Below, in pieces: positions 1 to 4,700 of a stretch of 6,126 bases of DNA. Position 1 is the first letter of the stretch. Each line of letters begins with the position of its first letter. The position numbers and the translations under genes are program-made. The notes below the pieces were generated by a model. That model searched no databases. It had not been told where the DNA came from and worked only from the letters and a program-made list of their open reading frames with translations. The stretch covers positions 1-6,126 of the forward strand of contig CAISJA010000068.1 of assembly GCA_903885525.1 (NCBI GenBank). Direction: 5' to 3'. Source of the stretch: an uncultured Opitutaceae bacterium. GTDB taxonomy: Bacteria; Verrucomicrobiota; Verrucomicrobiia; Opitutales; Opitutaceae.

Positions 1-12
1 CATCCCCTGTCC

Positions 13-477
13 ATGAGCGCCGCCCCCTCCGCCCCGGAGTTCTCCCACCTCGACGCCGCCGGTCACGCCCGGATGGTCGATGTCGGTGCGAAGCCCGACC
101 AGCTGCGGCAGGCGGTGGCCGAGGGCCGGCTGCACTGCAGCGCAGGCACCCTGGACCAGCTCCGCCAGGGGGCCTTGCCGAAGGGCGACGTGCTCACGGT
201 CGCGCAGATCGCTGGCATCCAGGCGGCCAAGCACACCAGCGCGCTCATTCCGCTCTGCCACCCGCTCGCCCTCAGCCATGTGGCGGTGGACTTTACGGTC
301 GAGGCGGAGAGCATTTACATCCGGGCCACGGCCCGGCTGACCGGCAAGACCGGGGTGGAGATGGAGGCGCTCACCGCCGTGTCGGTCGCCGCCCTCACGC
401 TGTACGACATGTGCAAGGCCGTCGATCCGGGCATGTCCATTGCCGGGATCCGGGTGGTGGAGAAGACCAAACTATGA
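13..477 (+). CDS. moaC: Cyclic pyranopterin monophosphate synthase MoaC
   Basis: This 154-residue protein is MoaC, the cytoplasmic enzyme that converts the MoaA product (3',8-cyclo-dihydro-GTP) into cyclic pyranopterin monophosphate, completing the first stage of Moco synthesis. Seen in sequence: FSHLDAAGHARMVDVGAK (residues 10-27), LPKGDVLTVAQIAGIQAAK (55-73), LIPLCHPL (78-85), the signature GKTGVEMEALTAVSV (111-125) and YDMCKAV (131-137). Residues at known catalytic positions by motif alignment are Lys57, His83, Glu116, Glu118, Asp132 and Lys135. The start at base 13 keeps the conserved N-terminal 'HLD..G.ARMVDV' block; a start at Met21 would lose it. The usual Ser of MVDVSAK is Gly here. 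The protein ends in EKTKL, so the Gly-Gly-Lys-Ser-Gly-type tail of E. coli MoaC is missing. Its stop overlaps the mogA start (ATGA), implying translational coupling. Only 12 bases lie upstream, so its promoter is not visible. Confidence 0.97.
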   Translation: MSAAPSAPEFSHLDAAGHARMVDVGAKPDQLRQAVAEGRLHCSAGTLDQLRQGALPKGDVLTVAQIAGIQAAKHTSALIPLCHPLALSHVAVDFTVEAESIYIRATARLTGKTGVEMEALTAVSVAALTLYDMCKAVDPGMSIAGIRVVEKTKL

Positions 478-968
478 AAATCGCCCGCCTGACCCTGAGC
501 GACCGCGCCTCCGCCGGCACCTATGCCGACGAGAGCGGTCCCGAGATCGAACGCATTGCCGCGAGCCAGTTTGCCGAGCCGTTGGAATGGATCCGCCTGG
601 TGCTGCCGGACGAGCGCGTGCAGATTGAGCGGGCGCTGTGTCGCCTGGCCGACGAGGAGCAGTGCCCGCTGATCCTCACCACGGGCGGCACGGGCCCGGC
701 CGCGCGCGACGTCACCCCCCAGGCCACCCGGGCGGTGCTCGGCACGGAGCTGCCCGGTTTCGGCGAGCTGATGCGGATGCAAAGCTACCGGAAAGTGCCC
801 ACCGCCATCCTCTCCCGCGCCACCGCGGGCGTGCGCGGGCGCTCGCTGATCGTGAACCTGCCCGGCCGCCCCAAGGCCGTGAGCGAAATCCTCCCCCTGC
901 TCATGCCGGCCATCGCGGAGGGGATCGACCACATCGCCGGCTTCCGCCCGCGCCTGACGACAGAGTGA
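474..968 (+). CDS. mogA: Molybdopterin adenylyltransferase MogA
   Basis: A 164-residue MogA/MoaB-family protein that activates molybdopterin with ATP, giving adenylylated molybdopterin for metal insertion by MoeA (not in this window). Motifs seen: LTLSDRASAGTYADESGP (residues 6-23), the MPT-binding loop TTGGTGPAARDVTP (69-82), LPGFGELMR (93-101), VPTAILSR (108-115) and VNLPGRPK (127-134). The pairing of PGFGE with VPTAILSR and LPG.PK resembles E. coli MogA more than MoaB, so I call mogA. It is about 30 residues shorter than E. coli MogA and lacks most of that protein's C-terminal extension; shorter homologues are common. The ATG at 474 overlaps the moaC stop and gives the family N-terminus. 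The in-frame ATG at 411 lies inside the conserved end of moaC and is rejected. A weak GGAG (459-462) sits 11 nt upstream of the start. A 232-nt gap follows. Confidence 0.93.
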   Translation: MKIARLTLSDRASAGTYADESGPEIERIAASQFAEPLEWIRLVLPDERVQIERALCRLADEEQCPLILTTGGTGPAARDVTPQATRAVLGTELPGFGELMRMQSYRKVPTAILSRATAGVRGRSLIVNLPGRPKAVSEILPLLMPAIAEGIDHIAGFRPRLTTE

Positions 969-1110
969 GTCCGACCCGCCTTTCCCCTTTTCCCGCGCAG
1001 AGTGCCCCGAGCGTCTCCGCCGCAATCCGAGGCAAGGCAGGGCGGAACCACCGCTGGCACCGAGGCACACCACGGCGAGGCAGGGAATCCGCCCGAGGGG
1101 AATCGGTGAT

Positions 1111-1128
1111 CGGCAGTGTCCGGCAGTG
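1111..1128 (+). repeat. Direct repeat CGGCAGTG, period 10
   Basis: Two identical 8-base units start 10 nt apart, about one helical turn, and lie 73-90 nt upstream of the modA start. Side-by-side placement on one DNA face would suit a direct-repeat operator. They are immediately followed by the inverted repeat TAACG-N5-CGTTA. The repeats are real; the operator role is only inference. Confidence 0.4.
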
Positions 1129-1130
1129 GT

Positions 1131-1145
1131 TAACGCTTTCCGTTA
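1131..1145. repeat. Inverted repeat TAACG-N5-CGTTA
   Basis: A perfect 5-bp inverted repeat with a 5-nt centre (CTTTC) ends 55 nt before modA. It is AT-richer than its surroundings, which can mark a promoter or operator region. The half-sites are in the opposite order to the CGTTA...TAACG arrangement of E. coli ModE sites, so I do not call a ModE box. Its function is unknown. Confidence 0.3.
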
Positions 1146-1200
1146 CGGTGGCGGCAAAGCTGCTCTGCCCGATCAACCTGCCTAAACCCGCCGCCTTACC

Positions 1201-1950
1201 ATGAACCGCCGTTGTCTTCTCCTCCTCGGTTGGGCCGTTTTCGCTCCGCTGCTGGGCGCGGCCGACCTCACGGTTTTTGCCGCCGCCAGCCTGGCCGAGG
1301 CCTTGCAGGAGGCGGCCCGCGTCTACACGGCGGGCGGCGGCGACACGGTGTATTTCAATTTCGCCGCCTCCAGCACTCTGGCGCGGCAGATCCGGGAAGG
1401 CGCGCCCGCCGACCTCTTTTTCTCCGCCGACGAGGCGAAGATGGACGACCTGGCCAAGGCCGGGCTGATCGACCCCGGCACCCGCCGCCGCCTGCTCTCC
1501 AACACGCTGGTGGTCATCGTGCCTGTCGACGCCACGGTGGCCGCGCCCGCTCCCGGCTACCTGACGCAGCCCGCCGTGCGCCGGCTCGCGCTGGCGGAAA
1601 CCCGCACGGTGCCGGCCGGCATCTACGCCCGGGCCTGGCTGGAGAAAATGCAGTGGTGGGAGGCGGTGGCCGGCAAGATCGTGCCGGTGGAGAACGTCCG
1701 CGCCTGCCTGGCCATGGTGGAAGCGGGCAACGCCGAGGCCGGCATCGTGTACCGCAGCGACGCGCTCCTGTCGCGCCGCGTCAAAATCATCCACGAGGTG
1801 GCCGCGTCCGAGGGGCCGGTCATCTCCTATCCGCTGGCGGTGCTGAAGTCCGCGCCGCAGGCCGAGGCGGCCCGTCGCTTTGCCGGCTATCTGGCCACGG
1901 CACCGGTCCGCGCGATCTTTCTCCGCTACGGTTTCACCGCGGCGCCCTGA
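1201..1950 (+). CDS. modA: Molybdate-binding periplasmic protein ModA
   Basis: A 249-residue solute-binding protein of the molybdate ABC transporter. It captures molybdate (and probably tungstate) outside the inner membrane and delivers it to ModB. A classical signal peptide is visible: basic start MNRR, hydrophobic core from residue 5 to 19, and likely cleavage near Ala20/Ala21 before DLTVFAAASL. Family motifs: TVFAAASLAEAL (24-35), NFAASSTLARQI (53-64), GAPADLFFSADEAKMDDL (67-84), TVPAGIYA (136-143), ENVRACLAMVE (164-174) and GIVYRSDA (181-188). By alignment with E. coli ModA the oxyanion ligands fall at Ser30, Ser57 (or Ser58), Ala139, Val166 and Tyr184, all suitable. The usual C-terminal FLRYGF ends the protein. 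Cys5 is too early for a lipobox. The start has no Shine-Dalgarno. modB follows after 15 nt, so modABC reads as one operon. Confidence 0.97.
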   Translation: MNRRCLLLLGWAVFAPLLGAADLTVFAAASLAEALQEAARVYTAGGGDTVYFNFAASSTLARQIREGAPADLFFSADEAKMDDLAKAGLIDPGTRRRLLSNTLVVIVPVDATVAAPAPGYLTQPAVRRLALAETRTVPAGIYARAWLEKMQWWEAVAGKIVPVENVRACLAMVEAGNAEAGIVYRSDALLSRRVKIIHEVAASEGPVISYPLAVLKSAPQAEAARRFAGYLATAPVRAIFLRYGFTAAP

Positions 1951-1965
1951 GCGAGCCCCCCGCCG

Positions 1966-2634
1966 ATGTCCGCCGAGGCCTGGCAAGTCACCGCGTTCAC
2001 CCTGGGCGTCGCCACGCTGGGCACGCTGCTGAACCTGCCGTTCGCTCTCCTGCTGGCCTGGCTGCTGGCCCGGCGCGAGTGGCGGGGCAAGGCGGTGGTC
2101 GAGACCTGCGTGGCCCTGCCACTCGTGATGCCGCCGGTGGCCACCGGACTGCTGCTGCTCAAGCTGCTCGGCCGGCACGGGCCGCTGGGCGGCTGGTTCG
2201 AGGCCCACCCCGGCTGGGAAATCATCTTCACCTGGCGCGGCGTGGTGCTGGCAACGGCGGTGATGTCCTTCCCGCTGCTGGTCCGCACCGCCCGCGTGGC
2301 GTTCGAGGGCGTGAATCCCCGGCTCGAACAGGTCGCGCGGACGCTCGGGGCCGGGCCGGCGCGGGTGTTCGCCACCATCACGCTGCCGCTCGCCGCGCGC
2401 GGCTTGCTCGCCGGCACGGTCCTCGCCTTCGCCCGGGCCCTCGGGGAATTCGGCGCGACGATCATGGTCGCCGGCTACATCCCGGGCAAGACGGCGACCC
2501 TCGCGCTTTCCATCTATCAACTGGTCCAGCTCGACCGCGACGACGAGGCGCTGCGGCTGCTGGCGGTCTCCACCGCCATCGCCTTTGCCGCCGTCTGGCT
2601 CGGCGAATGGTTCCTGCGGGGGCGCAAGGCATGA
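1966..2634 (+). CDS. modB: Molybdate ABC transporter permease ModB
   Basis: A 222-residue inner-membrane permease that forms the molybdate channel as a dimer with ModA docking outside and ModC inside. Hydrophobic segments are visible near residues 9-35, 45-68, 92-107, 140-168 and 197-217, consistent with about five membrane helices, as in ModB. The cytoplasmic coupling (EAA) loop is clear: EQVARTLGAGPARVFATITLP at 121-141, followed by the family block ALGEFGATIMVAG (158-170) and GYIPGKTATLALSIY (170-184). LPLVMPPVATG (51-61) is another ModB signature. Length is typical (E. coli ModB is about 229). The ATG at 1966 lies 15 nt after modA and gives a complete first helix; no Shine-Dalgarno is seen. 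Its stop overlaps the modC start (ATGA), suggesting coupled translation of permease and ATPase. Confidence 0.96.
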   Translation: MSAEAWQVTAFTLGVATLGTLLNLPFALLLAWLLARREWRGKAVVETCVALPLVMPPVATGLLLLKLLGRHGPLGGWFEAHPGWEIIFTWRGVVLATAVMSFPLLVRTARVAFEGVNPRLEQVARTLGAGPARVFATITLPLAARGLLAGTVLAFARALGEFGATIMVAGYIPGKTATLALSIYQLVQLDRDDEALRLLAVSTAIAFAAVWLGEWFLRGRKA

Positions 2635-3338
2635 GCGTGGAACTCACCGGCCTGGCCCTGCCCCTGGGGCGCTTCACCCTCGAGGTCGGCGCCCTGTTGA
2701 CGGCGCGCATGACGGCGGTGTTCGGACCCTCGGGCTCGGGCAAGACCACGCTGCTCGAGGTGATCGCGGGGCTGCGCCGGCCGGCGCGGGGCCGGGTGCG
2801 CGTGGATGGCGAGGTGCTCACCGATGCCACCGCCGGCGTGTTCGTGCCGCCCGAGCGCCGGGGGATCGGCTATGTGACGCAGGATGGGGCGCTGTTTCCC
2901 CACCTCACCGTGCGGGCCAACCTGCGGTACGGCGCCGACTCGTCCCGGCCGCGGCCGGCCGGGCTGACCTTGGAGCACGTCGCCGCAGTGCTGGAGATCG
3001 GTCCGCTGGCCACCCGATTGCCTAGCACGCTGTCCGGCGGGGAAAAGCAGCGGGTGGCCCTCGGGCGGGCGCTGCTGGCCGCCCCGCGCCTGCTCCTGCT
3101 CGACGAGCCGCTCGCCGGCCTTGATCTGCCGTTGCGCGACCGGCTCCTGCCGTACCTCGCCCGGGTGCGGGATGAATTCTCCATCCCCATGCTCTACGTC
3201 ACGCATTCGCCCGATGAGGTTGTCGCCCTGTGCAGCGAGGCACTCGTGCTGGATGCCGGCCACCTGATCCGACAGGGCCGGGTGGGGGAGCTGTTCGTCC
3301 CGTCGTCCGTCCCCCATCACGTCTACCGGCCCGGGTGA
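2631..3338 (+). CDS. modC: Molybdate ABC transporter ATPase ModC, short form
   Basis: A 235-residue ABC ATPase that drives molybdate import through ModB. All nucleotide-binding motifs are present in order: Walker A GPSGSGKTT (32-40), Q-loop Gln84 in YVTQDGALFPHLTV, signature LSGGEKQR (134-141), Walker B LLLLDEP (154-160), D-loop LAGLD (161-165) and switch His192 in YVTHSPDE. The P-loop region GPSGSGKTTLLEVIAGL and the Q-loop wording match ModC and related importers. E. coli ModC is about 350 residues and ends in a MOP/TOBE domain that binds oxyanion; here the chain stops soon after the ATPase domain with HVYRPG. Either feedback through that domain is absent or another protein supplies it. The ATG at 2631 overlaps the modB stop. 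The same frame stays open upstream to about 1212, but that stretch is out of frame with modA and modB and is a GC-rich shadow. Confidence 0.94.
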   Translation: MSVELTGLALPLGRFTLEVGALLTARMTAVFGPSGSGKTTLLEVIAGLRRPARGRVRVDGEVLTDATAGVFVPPERRGIGYVTQDGALFPHLTVRANLRYGADSSRPRPAGLTLEHVAAVLEIGPLATRLPSTLSGGEKQRVALGRALLAAPRLLLLDEPLAGLDLPLRDRLLPYLARVRDEFSIPMLYVTHSPDEVVALCSEALVLDAGHLIRQGRVGELFVPSSVPHHVYRPG

Positions 3339-3457
3339 CTTTCCGCCGGACTCCGGCACCGCCTCCCGGCGCGGTGCTTCCTGCCCGGGCTACTCCAAGG
3401 TTGTTGAATGGGTCGGCCTGTGCTTGCTTGCCTCGCTACCCCGGCACCTGCCACGAC
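3339..3457 (+). promoter_or_regulatory. Gap between modC and moaA
   Basis: These 119 nt hold two adjacent GC-rich inverted repeats just after modC, annotated separately, and then a less GC-rich stretch (about 3391-3435) before moaA. There is no T-tract, no clear promoter and no Shine-Dalgarno before the moaA ATG. An in-frame TTG at 3404 after AAGG would add 18 residues to MoaA that do not fit the family. The gap may allow separate transcription or attenuation of moaA, but the sequence does not decide this. Confidence 0.3.
3345..3376 (+). terminator. Two small hairpins after modC, weak terminator candidate
   Basis: The first repeat is GCCGG-ACT-CCGGC (3345-3349 with 3353-3357), 7 nt after the modC stop. 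The second is CACCGC-N8-GCGGTG (3357-3362 with 3371-3376), which can gain a G-C pair at 3356/3377. They share base 3357, so only one can form fully at a time. No run of T follows, so this is not a canonical intrinsic terminator. It may instead protect an mRNA 3' end, or be chance in GC-rich DNA. Confidence 0.25.
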
Positions 3458-4438
3458 ATGCCGTTCGACCAGTACCAGCGCGACATCGACTACCTCCGCA
3501 TCTCGCTCACGGATGCGTGCAACCTGCGCTGCGTCTACTGCATGCCGGAGCAGATGACCTTCCGCCCGCGGCACGAGCTGCTGAGCGACGACGAGCTGCG
3601 CCGGCTGCTGGCGGTCTTCGGCCGGCTCGGCTTCCGCAAGATCCGCTTCACGGGCGGCGAACCGACCCTGCGGCCGGGCCTGGTGGACCTCGTGCGCCAC
3701 GCCGTGGCCACCCCGGGCATCACCGCCGTCGGCCTCACCACCAACGGTGTGCTCCTCGACCAGCTGGCCCGGCCGCTCCGCGACGCGGGCCTGCAGTCGG
3801 TCAACATCTCCCTCGACAGCCTCGACGAGGCGAAATTCCGCCGGCTCACGCGCTGGGGCAACCTGCGCGATGTCCAGGCCGGCCTCGCCGCCGCCCTCGC
3901 CGCCGGCTTCCGCGTCAAGCTCAACGCCGTGGTCTGCCGCGGCGTCAACGACCGGGAAGACGTGGTCGCGCTGGCCGGCCTCACGCGCGCCCAGCCGCTG
4001 CAGGTGCGCTTCATCGAGCAGATGCCTTTCGGCAACAACGTGGAATTCCAGACCAAGGGGCTGGTCAGCGAAGCCGAGCTGCGGGAAGTGCTGGTCCAGG
4101 CCTACGGCCCGCTCGAGCCGGTCAACGGCGGCCGGCTCGACGGCGAGGCCCGGCTCTACCGGCTGCCCGGCGGGGCGGGCTGGGTGGGCTTCATCAGCCC
4201 CGTCACGGCGCCCTTCTGCGCCGGGTGCAACCGGATGCGCCTGACCGCCGACGGCGTGCTGCGGCTCTGCCTCCTGCGCGACCACGAAATGAACCTGCTC
4301 GTCCTCCTCCGCTCCGGGCGGAGCGACGAGGCCATCGCGGAGTGCATCCGCCGGGCGGTGCAGGAGAAACCCTGGGGCCACGGGCTCGCCCAGCACCTCA
4401 TCCCGGCGGCCCGGGGCATGTCGCAGATCGGCGGGTGA
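3458..4438 (+). CDS. moaA: GTP 3',8-cyclase MoaA (radical SAM)
   Basis: A 326-residue radical SAM enzyme that starts Moco synthesis by rearranging GTP to 3',8-cyclo-dihydro-GTP, the MoaC substrate. The N-terminal [4Fe-4S] cluster that binds S-adenosylmethionine uses Cys21, Cys25 and Cys28 in CNLRCVYCMP. The SAM-contacting GGEP is at 66-69. NISLDSL (116-122) and RFIEQMPFG (184-192) are family blocks. The C-terminal substrate-binding cluster is Cys254, Cys257 and Cys271 (C-x2-C-x13-C) within CAGCNRMRLTADG. The chain ends in MSQIGG, the conserved Gly-Gly tail that reaches into the active site in this family. The ATG at 3458 is chosen because YLRISLTDACN then lies at the usual distance from the start. 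A longer reading from 3230 would overlap modC and add 76 low-complexity residues. moaD starts 6 nt after the stop. Confidence 0.97.
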   Translation: MPFDQYQRDIDYLRISLTDACNLRCVYCMPEQMTFRPRHELLSDDELRRLLAVFGRLGFRKIRFTGGEPTLRPGLVDLVRHAVATPGITAVGLTTNGVLLDQLARPLRDAGLQSVNISLDSLDEAKFRRLTRWGNLRDVQAGLAAALAAGFRVKLNAVVCRGVNDREDVVALAGLTRAQPLQVRFIEQMPFGNNVEFQTKGLVSEAELREVLVQAYGPLEPVNGGRLDGEARLYRLPGGAGWVGFISPVTAPFCAGCNRMRLTADGVLRLCLLRDHEMNLLVLLRSGRSDEAIAECIRRAVQEKPWGHGLAQHLIPAARGMSQIGG

Positions 4439-4444
4439 CGCACC

Positions 4445-4699
4445 ATGTCCGCCGCACCGTTCCGCCTCTCCGTCCGTTTCTTCGCCGCGCTGCGCGAGCA
4501 GGCCGGCTGCTCCCGGCTGGAGATCGAGACGGCCGCCGCCACCCCCGCGGAGCTCTACGCCGAGCTGCAACGGCGGCATGCTCTCGTGTTTCCCGCCACC
4601 CTCCTGCGCGTCGCGGTCAACGACGGCTACGCCGAGATGAGCACCCCGCTCGCGCCCGGCGACCGCGTCGTGTTCATCCCGCCCGTGGCCGGAGGCTGA
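4445..4699 (+). CDS. moaD: Molybdopterin synthase small subunit MoaD
   Basis: An 84-residue ubiquitin-like sulfur carrier. Its C-terminal glycine is adenylated by MoeB, converted to a thiocarboxylate, and inserted into MoaE to supply the dithiolene sulfurs of molybdopterin. Seen: a beta-grasp start FRLSVRFFAALREQAG (6-21), VAVNDGYA (57-64), the typical PLAPGDRVVFIPPVAGG ending (68-84) and the essential terminal Gly83-Gly84. Length is normal for MoaD (about 80). The ATG at 4445 lies 6 nt after the moaA stop, and the next gene starts 1 nt after its own stop. Its modifying enzyme and its partner subunit are therefore made from the adjacent single gene. The two glycine codons (GGA GGC) also form the GGAGG ribosome-binding site of that next gene. 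Confidence 0.96.
   Translation: MSAAPFRLSVRFFAALREQAGCSRLEIETAAATPAELYAELQRRHALVFPATLLRVAVNDGYAEMSTPLAPGDRVVFIPPVAGG
4691..4695 (+). promoter_or_regulatory. Ribosome-binding site GGAGG of the moaE-moeB gene
   Basis: GGAGG lies 5 nt before the ATG at 4701. It is the clearest Shine-Dalgarno in the window, where modA, modB and moaA have none. It is read in the moaD frame as the invariant C-terminal Gly-Gly codons, so selection on MoaD's tail and on translation of the next gene act on the same bases. It supports 4701 as the true start. Confidence 0.75.
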
Positions 4700-4700
4700 C

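Larger units (their letters stand above)
969..1200 (+). promoter_or_regulatory. Non-coding gap, possible modA leader
   Basis: This is the longest non-coding stretch in the window. Readable frames cross it but match no family. It holds several short ordered elements. CGAGGCA occurs three times (1028-1034, 1061-1067, 1076-1082). AGGCAGGG occurs twice (1035-1042, 1078-1085). A 7-bp inverted repeat GGGCGGA/TCCGCCC (1040-1046 with 1088-1094) would enclose 41 nt. CGGCAGTG occurs twice exactly 10 nt apart (1111-1118, 1121-1128). TAACG-N5-CGTTA (1131-1145) is an inverted repeat. No clear -35/-10 pair, T-tract terminator or Shine-Dalgarno before modA is visible. It could hold the modABC promoter with an operator, or a structured leader. 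I cannot match it by eye to the Moco riboswitch or to a ModE operator. Confidence 0.4.

Noticed and set aside
1..12. End of an upstream gene
   Set aside because: Only 12 bases precede moaC, too few to assign anything.
411..473. Earlier mogA start at 411
   Set aside because: It lies within the conserved MoaC C-terminus, and MogA homology starts at KIARLTLSDRAS directly after the ATG at 474.
1131..1145. ModE operator before modA
   Set aside because: The half-sites read TAACG...CGTTA, opposite to the CGTTA...TAACG order of the E. coli ModE site, and the AT-rich TATA parts are missing.
1095..1182. Strings recalling a cobalamin riboswitch: GGGGAATCGGTG (1097-1108) and GCCCGATCAACCTGCC (1167-1182)
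   Set aside because: The second is only an imperfect B12-box likeness from memory, the spacing looks short, no GCCACTG-type element lies between them, and cobalamin control of molybdate uptake makes little sense. A covariance-model search would settle it.
901..2520. A 539-residue minus-strand open frame over modA and modB
   Set aside because: It lies opposite two well-conserved genes, has low-complexity Arg/Gly/His-rich composition and no recognisable domain; it is an antisense shadow. The minus-strand frames at 315-1073, 3323-4804 and 4881-6089 are rejected for the same reason.
1212..2630. A long open frame continuous with modC, apparently giving a 708-residue protein
   Set aside because: It is out of frame with the clearly conserved modA and modB, its translation is Arg/Pro/Gly-rich without family motifs, and the frame is open only because of GC-rich third positions. 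ModC motifs begin only after 2631.
3230..3457. N-terminal extension of MoaA overlapping modC
   Set aside because: The added 76 residues are Pro/Arg-rich and unlike MoaA N-termini. The start at 3458 gives the expected spacing to the first cluster cysteine.
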